Source: Alphaproteobacteria bacterium (lineage in GTDB: Bacteria; Pseudomonadota; Alphaproteobacteria; Sphingomonadales; Sphingomonadaceae). Taken from it: a stretch of 5,543 nt of DNA. The position numbers and the translations under genes are program-made. Shown here piece after piece: positions 1 through 5,416 of the stretch; position 1 is the first letter of the stretch, and every line of letters starts with the position of its first letter. The DNA lies in the NCBI GenBank assembly GCA_028293055.1, contig JAQGLD010000098.1, positions 1-5,543 of the forward strand, read 5' to 3'. The notes below the pieces were generated by a model, which saw only the letters and a list, made by a program, of their open reading frames with translations, ran no database searches and was not told where the DNA came from.

Positions 1-633
1 CAGGCCGTCTCCATTGAGATCGAGGGTGAAGGTCGAACGCCCGGCCAGGGTAATCGCGCCAAGCGCGGCTTCGATCGTTCCGTGATTGGCGATGTGCGGC
101 GCAACCAGGGCGACGAGGCCCATGTCGACAATGCTGATCGTTCCCGCATTCTCGATACGCGCGTCGGAATCGGGCGAGGCGCGGCCGAAACGGTAGTTGC
201 CGGCCATGAAATCGGCATCGTCGATGTCGGCGGTGGTCGCGACGAGGCCGCCGACCTGGATGCGCGACCCGGAACCGAACAGCACTCCGTTGGGATTGAC
301 GATGAAGATCCGTCCGTTGGCGGTGATCGTGCCGTCGATGCGCGAGGGGTCGGTGGCGAGGACCCGGTTGAGCGTCACCGCGCTCGCGTCGGGCTGATCG
401 AACCGAACCGTCTCGGCGGTGCCGACATCGAAGCCGCGCCAGTCGATCACCGCGCCGTGACTGGTCTGGCTGATCACGGTCGTGCCCATCGTTCCGCCGA
501 TCGTCGCGGTTCCCGCGGTGACCTGCCCGCCCACCGGGACGGCGCCCGCCGGAGTGACGAGGAACAAATTGGCGCCGGCGAGCGCCGAAGTGGCGAGCAG
601 CATCGGGCGGAGGAGCCCTTTTCGCTGGGTCAT
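1..633 (-). CDS. Two-partner secretion exoprotein TpsA, N-terminal part (filamentous haemagglutinin-like), cut by window edge
   Basis: Large exported protein of a two-partner (type Vb) secretion system; only the first 211 residues are in the window and the frame is still open at base 1. The ATG at 633-631 follows a GAGGGG ribosome-binding site (647-642) with an 8-nt spacer. Residues 1-31 form a Sec signal peptide: basic start MTQRK, hydrophobic core about 11-28, likely cleavage after AGA-31. Residues from about 33 onward match the haemagglutination-activity (TPS) domain, with the sequence IFIVNPNGVLFG at 109-120 containing the diagnostic NPNG motif (113-116), followed by VGGLVATT (127-134) and short beta-helix-like repeats rich in G, N, I and T. 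By family knowledge TpsB recognises this domain and the rest folds as a beta-helix outside the cell. The gene starts 36 bp after tpsB in the same direction, so the two form one operon. Whether the mature protein is an adhesin, a cytolysin or a contact-dependent toxin cannot be told because its C-terminus lies outside. Confidence 0.9.
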   Translation of the reverse strand, partial: MTQRKGLLRPMLLATSALAGANLFLVTPAGAVPVGGQVTAGTATIGGTMGTTVISQTSHGAVIDWRGFDVGTAETVRFDQPDASAVTLNRVLATDPSRIDGTITANGRIFIVNPNGVLFGSGSRIQVGGLVATTADIDDADFMAGNYRFGRASPDSDARIENAGTISIVDMGLVALVAPHIANHGTIEAALGAITLAGRSTFTLDLNGDGL

Positions 634-641
634 GCGGATTT

Positions 642-647
642 CCCCTC
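642..647 (-). promoter_or_regulatory. Ribosome-binding site of tpsA
   Basis: On the minus strand GAGGGG lies 8 nt before the ATG at 633. It supports this start and independent translation of the exoprotein inside the tpsB-tpsA transcript. Confidence 0.6.
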
Positions 648-669
648 GGAGTGGCGCGCGGCGGCCATG

Positions 670-2355
670 TCAGAAGCGGGCGCTGAGGCTGAAAAAGGCC
701 TGGGCGCCGCGTTCGAGCCGGGCGCCCACCTGGCGGCCGCCATGATAAGGTACGGCCAGCTCGAACTGGCCGGACAGGCTCCGCCCGAGATCGACCCGGA
801 GTCCTCCGCCAAAGGAATCGATCTGGGTCCAGCCGCGGACTCCGCGATCGTGCACCCCGGCGGCATCGAAGAAGGCATAGAGCTGCTGGCTCTCGAACGG
901 CCCGATCGGCAGCGCATGGGTAAGCTGGAGCTCGGCGGCGGCGGCGGCGCCGTCGTCGCCGCTATATTGCGAGGGATTGAAGCCCCGCCCGAACGACTCG
1001 CCGCCGACATGAAATTGCTCGAGCGATAGCAATCGGTCGGCTGCATATTGGCCGGCTACCGAAAGCTGCAAAGCGAGTCCGCCCCACGGCGCGGACGCGA
1101 GCGGCTGGAATCGCGACGCGGTGCCGGTGAGCTTGAAGAAGTCGCTGCGCCCGCCCAGCCGCGATTGCGGAACCGCATCGCCGTCGTGGCTTGCGCTTAG
1201 AAGGTCGAGGCCCTTGTGCGCGGTGACCGTGAACGTGCTGATCCCGTCCCAGGCGTCGTGCCCCTGCGCCGACAGGCCGAAGCGCAGGATGCGCTGGCGA
1301 TCCCGGCCGAATCGGGTCGAGAGGATGTCGGTGCGGTCGTCGCTGACCTCGAACGATCCGTGCGCCGAGACGCTGGCCGACCGGGTGAGAAGCAAGGGAT
1401 AGTCGGCGCCGATCCCGCCGACGAACGAGCGCGAATCGATGTCGAGCGGCTTGAGGATCGAGCCGGGATGCGACACCGTGTAGGAGGTCCAGCCGCGCAC
1501 GCGCAGGCCGCCCGAGCCCAGCCGCGCGTCACCGGAAAGCTCGAAATAATTCTGCTCGCGATTGAAGGTGGTGAAATAGACTCCACCGACATGGCCGCCT
1601 GAGCCGAGGCCTTCGATGTCGAAGCCGGCGCTGCCGGTGATCGGGCCGGCGAAGCGCGAGCCGCGATTGTTGATGGTTGCGTAGCCGCCGGCGCGCTTGC
1701 GCCTGACCTCGACGACCAGCCGGGCGGCGCCTGGCGTCCCGGTCGCGGGGGTCAGCACGGCGTGGGCGTCGACCCCCGGAAGCCCGTCGACCAGCAGCAA
1801 GGCCCGCTCGATGTCGGCGATTCGGACCGGGCGGGCCTGGATCAGGGGCCCCAGATAGGCCCGGATGATTCCGGCATCGCCGCCCGGATCGCCGGTGATT
1901 TCAAAGTCGCTGACATATCCTTCGACGATTCGGATCCGGAAATGGCCGCCCCCGGCTTCCTGCTCGGGGACGATCGCCCGGGTGAGGACATAGCCGTCGC
2001 GCCGGTAATGGGCCTCGATTCGCGCCGCCGCCCGGAACAGCTCGGCGAGCGGGACCGACTTGCCGATCAGGCCGGAATATTCGGACGCGAGCTCGGCAGG
2101 CTCGTAGGCGGTGACTCCTTCGAGATCGATCGCAGCGACGATGACCATATTCGTGTCCGCGCCGGGCGGAATTGCGGAGGGGGGAGGCGCTTGGACCCGC
2201 AAGCCCGCCGACGGCGCCCGCAGCGGGGCCTGCGGACGCGTGAGGTCCGCCGGCGGAGGCACCGGGATCGGGCTGCTCTGTGCGTGAGCCGCACCGCTGC
2301 CCAGCAGGATCGCCGCGACCAGGCCGGACCGGAACTTCGAATGCGCGGCGTCCAT
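670..2355 (-). CDS. Two-partner secretion transporter TpsB (FhaC/ShlB/HecB family outer-membrane protein)
   Basis: Outer-membrane beta-barrel pore that recognises the partner TpsA in the periplasm and moves it to the cell surface (Omp85 superfamily). It has 561 aa, a normal length for the family. Order of parts: signal peptide 1-25 (cleavage after AHA, before Q26); proline-rich linker about 29-65; first POTRA domain about 71-146, with the typical pattern AHYRRDGYVLTRAIVPEQ (115-132); second POTRA about 147-220, starting VSDFEITG; beta-barrel about 225-561. The barrel contains GRGF (456-459), matching the conserved VRGY/RGF motif of the inward-folded loop, and FDAAG (496-500), matching the conserved FxDxG motif. 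The last residue is phenylalanine (SLSARF), the classical Bam recognition signal. The frame is open upstream to 2556, but the ATG at 2355 is preferred because it begins the signal peptide and has GAAGGGG 5 nt upstream. It is the first gene of a tpsB-tpsA operon and is divergent from the HTH-TPR gene. Confidence 0.94.
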   Translation of the reverse strand: MDAAHSKFRSGLVAAILLGSGAAHAQSSPIPVPPPADLTRPQAPLRAPSAGLRVQAPPPSAIPPGADTNMVIVAAIDLEGVTAYEPAELASEYSGLIGKSVPLAELFRAAARIEAHYRRDGYVLTRAIVPEQEAGGGHFRIRIVEGYVSDFEITGDPGGDAGIIRAYLGPLIQARPVRIADIERALLLVDGLPGVDAHAVLTPATGTPGAARLVVEVRRKRAGGYATINNRGSRFAGPITGSAGFDIEGLGSGGHVGGVYFTTFNREQNYFELSGDARLGSGGLRVRGWTSYTVSHPGSILKPLDIDSRSFVGGIGADYPLLLTRSASVSAHGSFEVSDDRTDILSTRFGRDRQRILRFGLSAQGHDAWDGISTFTVTAHKGLDLLSASHDGDAVPQSRLGGRSDFFKLTGTASRFQPLASAPWGGLALQLSVAGQYAADRLLSLEQFHVGGESFGRGFNPSQYSGDDGAAAAAELQLTHALPIGPFESQQLYAFFDAAGVHDRGVRGWTQIDSFGGGLRVDLGRSLSGQFELAVPYHGGRQVGARLERGAQAFFSLSARF

Positions 2356-2360
2356 GGATG

Positions 2361-2367
2361 CCCCTTC
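2361..2367 (-). promoter_or_regulatory. Ribosome-binding site deciding the tpsB start
   Basis: On the minus strand GAAGGGG sits 5 nt before the ATG at 2355. It supports this start over the longer open frame reaching 2556, whose extra 67 residues are rich in Arg and Pro and would bury the signal peptide. Confidence 0.6.
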
Positions 2368-2648
2368 ATTTTCCGACCGCCAGGGCCCGATCACCGGAGC
2401 GGACCCGAACTGGAGAGGAATCTGGTGCCGGGTTCGACCTCCAGCGTAGCGCCGAGGGCGCGAATTGCGGGGCAGGCGGTGTCGGCCAGGACCGGCGGGA
2501 GACGTCCCCAAGACTGCGGAAGGCGACATCTTGCCGACGGTCTCGTCCCTCTCCACGAAGCATCCACTCGCATGCCTCCACCCGGCTTTTGACCGGCGCC
2601 TTCACGGATGGCCGCGGGTCGCCAATTCATGCTAGGAGGCTAGAGAGA

Positions 2649-2700
2649 GTTAGCGGGATCGAGTTAGCGTCATTTAGCGACAAGAGACGACGTTAGCGTC
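2649..2700 (+). repeat. Cluster of four TTAGCG repeats (candidate operator array)
   Basis: TTAGCG occurs at 2650-2655, 2664-2669, 2674-2679 and 2693-2698, all in the same orientation, with start-to-start steps of 14, 10 and 19 bp. Two copies extend to the nine bases GTTAGCGTC (2663-2671 and 2692-2700), 29 bp apart. I found no other plus-strand TTAGCG in the window by eye. The array ends 14 bp before the GTG (2714) and 23 bp before the ATG (2723) of the regulator gene, where a binding site would overlap its promoter or leader. A role as binding sites for the adjacent HTH protein is an inference. Confidence 0.55.
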
Positions 2701-2705
2701 TTCTC
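2684..2705. repeat. Imperfect inverted repeat at the regulator start, centred on the last TTAGCG copy
   Basis: Arms GAGACGACG (2684-2692) and CGTCTTCTC (2697-2705) pair at 8 of 9 positions around a TTAG centre. It could be a dimer operator in DNA or a leader hairpin in RNA. Confidence 0.45.
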
Positions 2706-2722
2706 CAGCCCTGGTGATCGGC

Positions 2723-4048
2723 ATGGCCTCTACGGTGAACGGCGGCAGGGCAAGCGACCGGCTGAAAAGCTGGAAGGAGATCGCCGCCTTCTTCGGGTCG
2801 GAGGTTCGCACCGTCCAGCGCTGGGAGAAACGTGGGCTTCCGATTCGGAGGGTGCCTGGCGGGGATCGGCCGACCGTCTATGCCGAAGTCGCCGAGCTCA
2901 AGGCATGGCTCGCGCAGGGGCAGGGCCGCGCGGCGACGGAAGCGCTCGCTTTGCCCTGGCTGAGGCGGAGCGGGTCCGGAATCGCGATGCTGGCTGCTGC
3001 CGCGATCGTGCTGTCGGTGGCAGCGGGGGTTGTCCTGTCCCATCGCACAGGCGCGAGCGCCCTGCCCGCGGCGGCGGCGCACCGTCCGGGTCCACGCGCG
3101 ACCGAGCTCTATTTGACCGGCTCCTACAATCTCGAGCGGCGCACTCCCGACAGCCTCGTCCGCGCCCGCTCGCTGTTCGAACAGGCAATCGCCGAGGACC
3201 CCGCTTATGCCGAGGCCTATGCCGGCCTGGCCGATTGCTATCTGCTGCTCCGCGAGTTCAGTGGAATGCCGGCCCCCGAGGCCTATGCGCGCGCGCGCGC
3301 CGCGGCGCGGAGCGCGCTGGCGCTCGATGGCTCGCTTGCCCAAGGCCATGCCGCTCTTGGCTTCGTCACCTTTTTCTGGAGCAAGGATTATCCGGCCGGG
3401 CTCGAATCGCTGCGCCGTTCGATCCGCCTCGATCCGGGATCCGCGACGGCCTATCACTGGTACGCCACCGCCCTCGCCCAGCTCGGCCGGTTCGACGAGG
3501 CCGAGCGGGCGATCGCCGCCGCCGCGAGCCGCGAGCCGGGATCGCGCTCGATCCTCGCCGACAAGGGCTTGATCCTGTTCTACTCGAATCGGGCCGATCA
3601 AGCCGAATATCTGTTGCGCCAGGTTGAGGCGAACGACCGGGATTTCTTCTCGGCGCACCAGTATCTCGCGCGGATCTACCTGAGCGAGGGGCGCGACCGC
3701 GACTACCTCAGCGAAGCGGCGATCGCCGCCCGGCTGAAGCAGGACCCGGACCAGCTCGCCCAGGCCGAGGCCGCACGCCGCGGCTATGGCGAGAAAGGCC
3801 ATAGCGGGCTGCTTCGCGGGCTGCTCGCCGCGAGGCTCGCCACCTGGAACCACGGCCGCGGTCAGGCCAACGATGTCGCCGCTGCTTATGCCCTGCTCGG
3901 CGACCGGCGGCGCGCCATTGCCTATCTCGCGATTGCGCAAGGCGCCGGCGAGATCACCCTGCGCGCCGTGCAGTCCGATCCCCAATATCACCGGCTGATC
4001 GGCGATCCGTCCTTCAAGCGACTGGCCGCCTCGCACAGGATTGCGTGA
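2723..4048 (+). CDS. Membrane-anchored HTH regulator with periplasmic TPR domain
   Basis: Predicted transcription regulator of 441 aa with a cytoplasmic DNA-binding domain and a sensor/interaction domain across the inner membrane. Residues 12-65 form an excisionase/MerR-like winged helix: SWKEIAAFFG (16-25), the recognition-helix pattern VRTVQRWEKRGLPI (28-41), and VYAEVAELKAWL (52-63). A single membrane helix spans about 86-106 (GIAMLAAAAIVLSVAAGVVLS), preceded by RR at 81-82, which suggests an N-in orientation. The remainder is alpha-helical with TPR-type repeats, e.g. YAEAYAGLADCY, AQGHAALGFV, ATAYHWYATALAQLGRFDEAE, and ends with the DPSFKRLAA-type tail common in HTH-TM-TPR proteins. No catalytic motif is visible. 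The start is uncertain: neither ATG 2723 nor the in-frame GTG 2714 has a clear Shine-Dalgarno, and a stop at 2675 limits extension. The gene diverges from tpsB and converges with 4080-4721. The ligand and target genes are unknown. Confidence 0.88.
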   Translation: MASTVNGGRASDRLKSWKEIAAFFGSEVRTVQRWEKRGLPIRRVPGGDRPTVYAEVAELKAWLAQGQGRAATEALALPWLRRSGSGIAMLAAAAIVLSVAAGVVLSHRTGASALPAAAAHRPGPRATELYLTGSYNLERRTPDSLVRARSLFEQAIAEDPAYAEAYAGLADCYLLLREFSGMPAPEAYARARAAARSALALDGSLAQGHAALGFVTFFWSKDYPAGLESLRRSIRLDPGSATAYHWYATALAQLGRFDEAERAIAAAASREPGSRSILADKGLILFYSNRADQAEYLLRQVEANDRDFFSAHQYLARIYLSEGRDRDYLSEAAIAARLKQDPDQLAQAEAARRGYGEKGHSGLLRGLLAARLATWNHGRGQANDVAAAYALLGDRRRAIAYLAIAQGAGEITLRAVQSDPQYHRLIGDPSFKRLAASHRIA

Positions 4049-4066
4049 GGAATTGACGGACTCGCT

Positions 4067-4082
4067 TGAGGCCTCGGCCTCA
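4067..4082. terminator. Hairpin between convergent genes, possible bidirectional terminator
   Basis: TGAGGC (4067-4072) and GCCTCA (4077-4082) form a perfect 6-bp stem with a CTCG loop (4073-4076), 18 bp after the stop of the HTH-TPR gene. It overlaps the stop codon (4082-4080) of the convergent gene. On the plus strand only a short TTT follows, so an intrinsic terminator is possible but weak. Confidence 0.4.
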
Positions 4083-4721
4083 TTTCGCCCTCGGCGACAG
4101 CTGTCCCGACCAGTAGCGCACCGAGACATCGTAGGCGGCCTCGGCGAGCAGGCCGCGAAAGTCGGCGCGGCTGATGGCGGCGGGGGCGCTCAGCTTCTGG
4201 CAGGCCGCGATCGTCGGGCCGAACGAGTCGATCACTCGATCCTCGACCCCGGAGCCGAGACCCGAGCGGAACAATGGCTCGGATTCGATCGCGCGGTTGC
4301 GGACGACGCAGTCGGCGAGCTTGTAGAGATTGGCCGTCCGCGCATCGACTCCGGCACGCGGCTCGAGCGGCAGATCGAGGCGGGCGAACAGGCGCGGCGC
4401 TACCCGGGGCTCGATGCCGAAGCGGGGAAAGTCGCGAAGCAGCAACGCCTGGGCGAGTGCGCCGCGCATCGTGCGCGCCCGGACGGGCTGCGGCTGGGCG
4501 AGGCAGCGCGCGGCACCGCCGAGCCTGGCGCCGTCCAGCGTGAAGCTCCCGGTTCCGAACGGCAGGTCGCGAAGCAAGGCGGCGGCCGCATCCCGATCCT
4601 TGGCGGCGATGCATTGGCCGATCTCGTAGACCTGCTTCTCCGGCCCGCCTTGCGCCATTGCCGGAGTCGGCAGGCCGGCCGCGATGGCCAGCGAAGCCGC
4701 GATCGCCCGATATCGCCCCAT
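4080..4721 (-). CDS. Exported protein with two Cys-x35-Cys repeats, function unknown
   Basis: Hypothetical periplasmic or secreted protein of 213 aa. The first 23 residues form a clear Sec signal peptide (MGRYR basic start, hydrophobic IAASLAIAAGL, cleavage after AMA before Q24), so the ATG at 4721 is chosen although the frame is open to 5006. GGGAG lies 8 nt upstream. The mature part is an internal duplication: Tyr32-x4-Cys37-x35-Cys73 and Tyr133-x4-Cys138-x35-Cys174 have identical spacing. Each is followed 12 to 14 residues later by an RG-[AL]-L-A-x-A helix (RGALAQALL at 86-94, RGLLAEAAY at 189-197). The four cysteines suggest one disulfide per repeat. No enzyme motif is seen. Its style resembles uncharacterised exported proteins of sphingomonads, which is from memory and not checked. 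It converges with the HTH-TPR gene and diverges from the next exported Cys protein. Confidence 0.82.
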   Translation of the reverse strand: MGRYRAIAASLAIAAGLPTPAMAQGGPEKQVYEIGQCIAAKDRDAAAALLRDLPFGTGSFTLDGARLGGAARCLAQPQPVRARTMRGALAQALLLRDFPRFGIEPRVAPRLFARLDLPLEPRAGVDARTANLYKLADCVVRNRAIESEPLFRSGLGSGVEDRVIDSFGPTIAACQKLSAPAAISRADFRGLLAEAAYDVSVRYWSGQLSPRAK

Positions 4722-4914
4722 CTCGATCACTCCCACGCTACCGCCCGGCGGCGATACCTGGTCGATCGTATCGCCATCCGAGCTCTTGCGGGAATGGCAC
4801 AGGGCCATCCGCCTTTCCACCCTTTCCAGGCCCGCCGGGCCGAGCCTCGCTTTGTAATTTGAACGCTGCGACAGGATGTGGTGCGGATCGTCATCGGCGA
4901 AGGAGAGTGAAGAC
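4722..4914. promoter_or_regulatory. Divergent intergenic region between two small exported-protein genes
   Basis: This 193-bp region must contain start signals for both flanking genes. Visible structure: an 8-bp direct repeat CCTTTCCA at 4812-4819 and 4821-4828, followed directly by an inverted repeat GGCCC (4829-4833)/GGGCC (4837-4841), then the only AT-rich patch (TTTGTAATTTGAA, 4851-4863). I could not assign a convincing promoter pair. Confidence 0.4.
4900..4905 (+). promoter_or_regulatory. Ribosome-binding site for the GTG start at 4915
   Basis: AAGGAG lies 9 nt before GTG 4915, a good Shine-Dalgarno at normal distance. It is only 1 nt before the other GTG (4907), which therefore looks unlikely as a start. 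It lies inside the coding region if the in-frame ATG at 4876 were used instead. Confidence 0.6.
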
Positions 4915-5327
4915 GTGGCAGCACCGGCTTTCCTGACGTTCGTCCTGGTCGGGGCGACTGCCACGGCTCTGGCCGGAGGCTCCCAGCGTTTCGGCGAAAC
5001 CTGCACCGGAAGCGAGACGGTGCAGGCCGCCGGCCAGCCGCCGGTCCGAGCCGCTTATGCGATCGCGCTCAGCGTCGACCTCGCGAACAAGCTTTATTGC
5101 TATGCGGCCTGCGGCAGGAATCAGACCTACCCGGTCCATGACGCGGGCGCCTCGCCGATCCGGCTTGCCGATGTCGACACCGAACAGCAGATGCGGCGGC
5201 TCAGCTACGATCGCCGGACTTCGCGGCTCAGCGACGATCAGCGCATCACGCTCGGGCCGATCAGCGTCGTCAGGCACGCCCGCGCGACCGCCGGCCGGCC
5301 GCGTTCAGGCCGCCTTTCCAACCCTGA
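4915..5327 (+). CDS. Small exported Cys protein, unknown function, probably frameshifted near its 3' end
   Basis: Short exported protein; function not recognised, though the pattern resembles small uncharacterised sphingomonad proteins. From GTG 4915 (AAGGAG 9 nt upstream) it reads a hydrophobic leader FLTFVLVGATATALA (6-20) with likely cleavage after ALA. It continues with Cys30 in FGETCTG, the LSVDLANKLYCYAAC stretch (52-66; Cys62, Cys66), QTYPVHDAGASPIRLADVD (70-88) and SYDRRTSRLSDDQ (97-109), up to HARAT125 at 5287-5289. The frame then runs on without a stop to the window end as an Arg/Cys/Pro-rich stretch that is the shadow of the next gene. Adding one base between 5289 and 5290 instead gives [N]GC, a Cys codon if the base is T, then RPAAFRPPFQP and TGA at 5325-5327: 137 aa with four cysteines. 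The listed end assumes this repair. An odd point is that the leader lacks a basic residue; ATG 4876 would add 13 residues. Divergent from the Cys-x35-Cys gene. Confidence 0.65.
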
Positions 5328-5416
5328 TTGCTGGTGTTCCGTGGCCGAGCCCCGTCGCGCCTCCGGCTGCCACCGAATCGCTTTCGCGGGCGGGCGATGT
5401 TCTCTATTCGTTCCGC

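Larger units (their letters stand above)
2356..2722. promoter_or_regulatory. Divergent intergenic region between tpsB and the HTH-TPR regulator
   Basis: This 367-bp stretch has no convincing gene. Short open frames here are Arg/Pro-rich and lack recognisable features. It must hold the promoters of the leftward tpsB-tpsA operon and of the rightward regulator gene. I could not identify a convincing -35/-10 pair for either. The left two thirds (2370-2620) show nothing beyond GC-rich sequence. The right end (2631-2705) is markedly different: AG-rich, with repeated TTAGCG, a GCTAG direct repeat (2631-2635 and 2639-2643) and an inverted repeat. Confidence 0.6.

Noticed and set aside
82..1029. Long plus-strand open frame of 315 codons opposite tpsA and tpsB
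   Set aside because: It spans two well-supported minus-strand genes and their junction, is rich in Arg, Gly, Ala and Asp, and has no domain pattern. This is a typical antisense shadow in GC-rich DNA.
2356..2556. N-terminal extension of tpsB by 67 codons
   Set aside because: It would place the signal peptide internally. The ATG at 2355 has its own ribosome-binding site.
1762..2592. Plus-strand open frame of 276 codons opposite the 5' half of tpsB
   Set aside because: Its low-complexity Arg/Gly/Asp composition and full overlap with the POTRA-coding region of tpsB mark it as a shadow.
2649..2700. TTAGCG copies as a small CRISPR array
   Set aside because: The repeats are far too short and unevenly spaced (14, 10, 19 bp), with no spacers or cas genes.
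3287..3300. Alternating (GC)7 run, possible Z-DNA or simple repeat
   Set aside because: It is explained by Ala-Arg codons in the TPR region of the regulator.
2905..3627. Plus-strand open frame of 240 codons inside the HTH-TPR gene
   Set aside because: Out-of-frame, Arg/Pro-rich shadow of the regulator gene.
2693..4129. Minus-strand open frame of 478 codons opposite the HTH-TPR gene
   Set aside because: It is longer than the real gene but has no recognisable domains and overlaps a gene with a clear HTH, membrane helix and TPR pattern.
4733..4741. A fifth regulator site (GTAGCGT on the minus strand) upstream of the Cys-x35-Cys gene
   Set aside because: It is a single copy lacking the full TTAGCG hexamer; a chance match is likely.
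4041..4862. Plus-strand open frame of 273 codons opposite the Cys-x35-Cys gene
   Set aside because: Antisense shadow; the opposite strand has a signal peptide, a ribosome-binding site and an internal repeat.
4722..5006. N-terminal extension of the Cys-x35-Cys gene by 95 codons
   Set aside because: It would bury the signal peptide and run into the divergent gene. The ATG at 4721 has GGGAG upstream.
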